The translations under genes and the position numbers were made by a program. Below the pieces are notes generated by a model, which saw only the letters and a program-made list of their open reading frames with translations, had not been told where the DNA came from and did not search any database. From a virus: a DNA stretch of 21,393 nt. Shown one piece after another: positions 20,204-21,393 of the stretch (position 1 is its first letter; each line of letters starts with the position of its first letter). The stretch lies in the IMG/VR virus record IMGVR_UViG_3300010430_000517, positions 1-21,393 of that record. One strand, 5' to 3'.

Positions 20204-20792
20204 TGGCATCAAAGCCCTACTTATCGGCGCCGAACCGGCTGGCGAAGGTGACGCCCTAGTGACCTTCCGCGTCCCTGCCGATGCGCGGCTTTACACCGGG
20301 GAATACCTTCTGGTGCAGGCGTTCGCGGTGGAACTGGCGAAGGCGCAATCCGTGGAATGCTCACGACAGCCCGAACCCGCCGCCGATCCGCAGGAAACCG
20401 CCGATCCTGGCCAGGGAATTGACATACCTGAGACTGTCAAATCGTCGGACGTGTCAGACGCACGGGAAACTAGGAGGTTGAGGCCCATAGAAAAGGCCGC
20501 AATCGCAAGCCTTTTGTACTTACCGGACACCCCTATCGACACTGCCAAAACCGCTATCCCGGAACCGGTCCCGGCGCGTACCTTGGAGGGTGATTCCGAC
20601 CCCTCCCATAACGGTACGCAATTGGCGGAGACCGTGACGCTGCCCGTGAAGCCGACACAGGCGATGCTGAATGCAGCAATCGACGTGGACGCATTCAAGC
20701 TGGGCGACATTAGCCCGCTCGGCTTTCGGTGTAGTCCCCAACAACTTTTCGAACAGTGCTACGCGGCCATGATCCGCGCGGCTGCGGAATAG
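20196..20792 (+). CDS. Phage protein with disordered middle, unknown
   Basis: A 198-residue protein starting at 20196, overlapping the previous gene by eight bases, with AGAGGA nine bases upstream. Residues 1-55 look folded, the middle (about 58-135) is rich in Pro, Glu, Asp and Thr and probably disordered. The C-terminal segment (VKPTQAMLNAA, GFRCSPQQLFEQCYAAMI) is a recurrent phage C-terminal module. Its last codons (RAAAE and stop) lie in the 22-bp copy of the gene-end repeat. The frame is open further upstream, but a start there would sit inside the neighbour. Confidence 0.65.
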   Translation: MVNGIKALLIGAEPAGEGDALVTFRVPADARLYTGEYLLVQAFAVELAKAQSVECSRQPEPAADPQETADPGQGIDIPETVKSSDVSDARETRRLRPIEKAAIASLLYLPDTPIDTAKTAIPEPVPARTLEGDSDPSHNGTQLAETVTLPVKPTQAMLNAAIDVDAFKLGDISPLGFRCSPQQLFEQCYAAMIRAAAE

Positions 20793-20795
20793 GAG
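20774..20795 (+). repeat. Gene-end / ribosome-binding-site repeat, copy 3
   Basis: 22 bp identical to part of the 28-bp repeats at 17718 and 18045 but on the other strand. Like them it encodes the C-terminal RAAAE and stop of one gene and supplies the TAGGAG ribosome binding site of the next. Confidence 0.8.
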
Positions 20796-20801
20796 GTTTT
20801 C

Positions 20802-21008
20802 GTGACTGTCATTCCATTTCCGAGCGTCCGCAACCTAACAACCAACTACCTAAAAAAGTGTTGGGACTACATGGCCAGCGAAGACGGCAGCTATGAGGAC
20901 GGCGCGTTCGTCGTCACGGACGGCGGGCACACAGTCAACGGCCTGTGGATTGATGACATCCACACCGAGATGAACCGACGCGGCGAAGGCCGATACGTCG
21001 CTGTCTGA
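20802..21008 (+). CDS. Small phage protein, unknown
   Basis: A 68-residue protein starting with GTG five bases after AGGAGG (20791-20796). Its sequence includes NYLKKCWDYMASEDGSYEDGAFVVTDGG and HTEMNRRGEGRYVAV. No motif is recognised. It is packed between two genes of the rightward operon, with the next ATG (21009) immediately after its stop. Confidence 0.6.
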   Translation: MTVIPFPSVRNLTTNYLKKCWDYMASEDGSYEDGAFVVTDGGHTVNGLWIDDIHTEMNRRGEGRYVAV

Positions 21009-21023
21009 ATGAAGGAGCCGCAT

Positions 21024-21272
21024 ATGAGCGAACTGAGAAAACGGATTAGAGAGGCTATCCTGCTTCCGGGGTCTACCGAGGGACCGCAGGGCGACCGCAC
21101 GGTGACGGAATGGCAGGCCGACGCGGTGCTGACTGCTTTGAAACCTCACGATGCCGTCGCAGACGCCGTGCCGGTGATCTGTTATTTCGCCAACCAAGAG
21201 GACGCCGACGGGTTCAAGGCTGCTGTGGAAGCGGCAGTCCCGACCATGCGCGCGTTCCCTGTCAAAGGGTAG
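21024..21272 (+). CDS. Small phage protein, unknown
   Basis: An 82-residue protein starting at 21024 (MSELRKRIREAI), with AAGGAG six bases upstream; an ATG at 21009 would place that site inside the gene. The N-terminal REAI, EWQADAVLTAL stretch resembles short segments found at the start of many small phage proteins. No function is assigned. Confidence 0.6.
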   Translation: MSELRKRIREAILLPGSTEGPQGDRTVTEWQADAVLTALKPHDAVADAVPVICYFANQEDADGFKAAVEAAVPTMRAFPVKG

Positions 21273-21283
21273 AGGTGATCGCG

Positions 21284-21393
21284 ATGCCGAAGCGCATTCA
21301 ATTGAGCCGCAAGAAAGGCTGGCGGAAGCCAGCCGGAGCCGTCGTGGTCGCGAGGCCGACGAAGTGGGGCAATCCATACGCCGGGGACGGCCC
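21284..21393 (+). CDS. DUF4326-like protein, truncated by the right edge
   Basis: 36 codons are visible, without a stop: MPKRIQLSRKKGWRKPAGAV, then VVARPTKWGNPYAGDG. The RIQLxRxKGWRxPxxxVxVxRPTKWGNP pattern is the characteristic N-terminus of DUF4326 proteins, small proteins found in many phages. Function is not established. AGAGGTGA lies just before the start, within the end of the intergenic gap. Confidence 0.75.
   Translation, partial: MPKRIQLSRKKGWRKPAGAVVVARPTKWGNPYAGDG

Noticed and set aside
1-21393. CRISPR array, insertion sequence or transposon
   Set aside because: No regularly spaced repeats, transposase motifs or terminal inverted repeats with target duplications were seen. The repeats present are short and tied to promoters, att or gene ends.

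Overview
The window looks like an internal piece of a temperate, tailed double-stranded DNA phage of an alphaproteobacterium, in its free (non-integrated) form. The phage call rests on tail-to-head gene packing with ATGA/TAATG overlaps, an endolysin plus nested spanin pair, a repressor-excisionase-integrase operon and a complete replication module. The alphaproteobacterial call rests mainly on a DUF2312 (GapR-type) gene and the flavour of several small proteins. The free-phage call rests on the 3' half of a tRNA-Pro(CGG) gene at 8167-8216 that has phage genes on both sides. It has no tRNA 5' half and is best read as attP.

Layout. 2-3300 (+): the end of a gene open at the left edge and a 946-residue probable virion protein, closed by a hairpin. 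3379-5602 (+): lysis cassette of endolysin with a C-terminal membrane segment, an unrecognised 369-residue protein, an i-spanin and an overlapping o-spanin lipoprotein. 5616-7300 (+): HTH repressor, MerR-type excisionase and tyrosine integrase. 7297-8055 (-): orphan DNA methyltransferase, converging on the integrase. 8098-8280: attachment region rich in inverted and direct repeats. 8239-18908 (-): a long leftward early/replication operon. Read in transcription order it encodes a Cro-like regulator, YfbR-like HD nucleotidase, three small Cys-rich proteins and a Lar-like protein, dNMP kinase-like protein, RuvC-like resolvase, conserved MGMYTE-type protein, SNF2 helicase, unknown protein, DUF2800 Fe-S nuclease, DUF2815 SSB-like protein, small unknown, GapR-like protein, small HTH protein, small unknown, family A DNA polymerase and small unknown. 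18909-19142: divergent control region with a palindrome, probable promoters, an eight-residue micro-ORF and a very strong hairpin. 19143-21393 (+): a rightward string of small accessory genes running off the right edge in a DUF4326-like gene.

How it may work together. The same palindrome, TTGTC-N4-GACAA, occurs exactly three times by eye. All three copies are in promoter-like gaps: before the lysis cassette, before the repressor operon and in the divergent early region. This suggests one repressor switching lysis, immunity and replication together. A related half-site (ACCCGACA, or AAAACCGACA) recurs elsewhere, including beside attP. The replication genes supply polymerase, SNF2 helicase, nuclease, SSB-like protein, resolvase and nucleotide-pool enzymes; no primase or replicative helicase is seen. 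Capsid, portal and terminase genes are not in the window.
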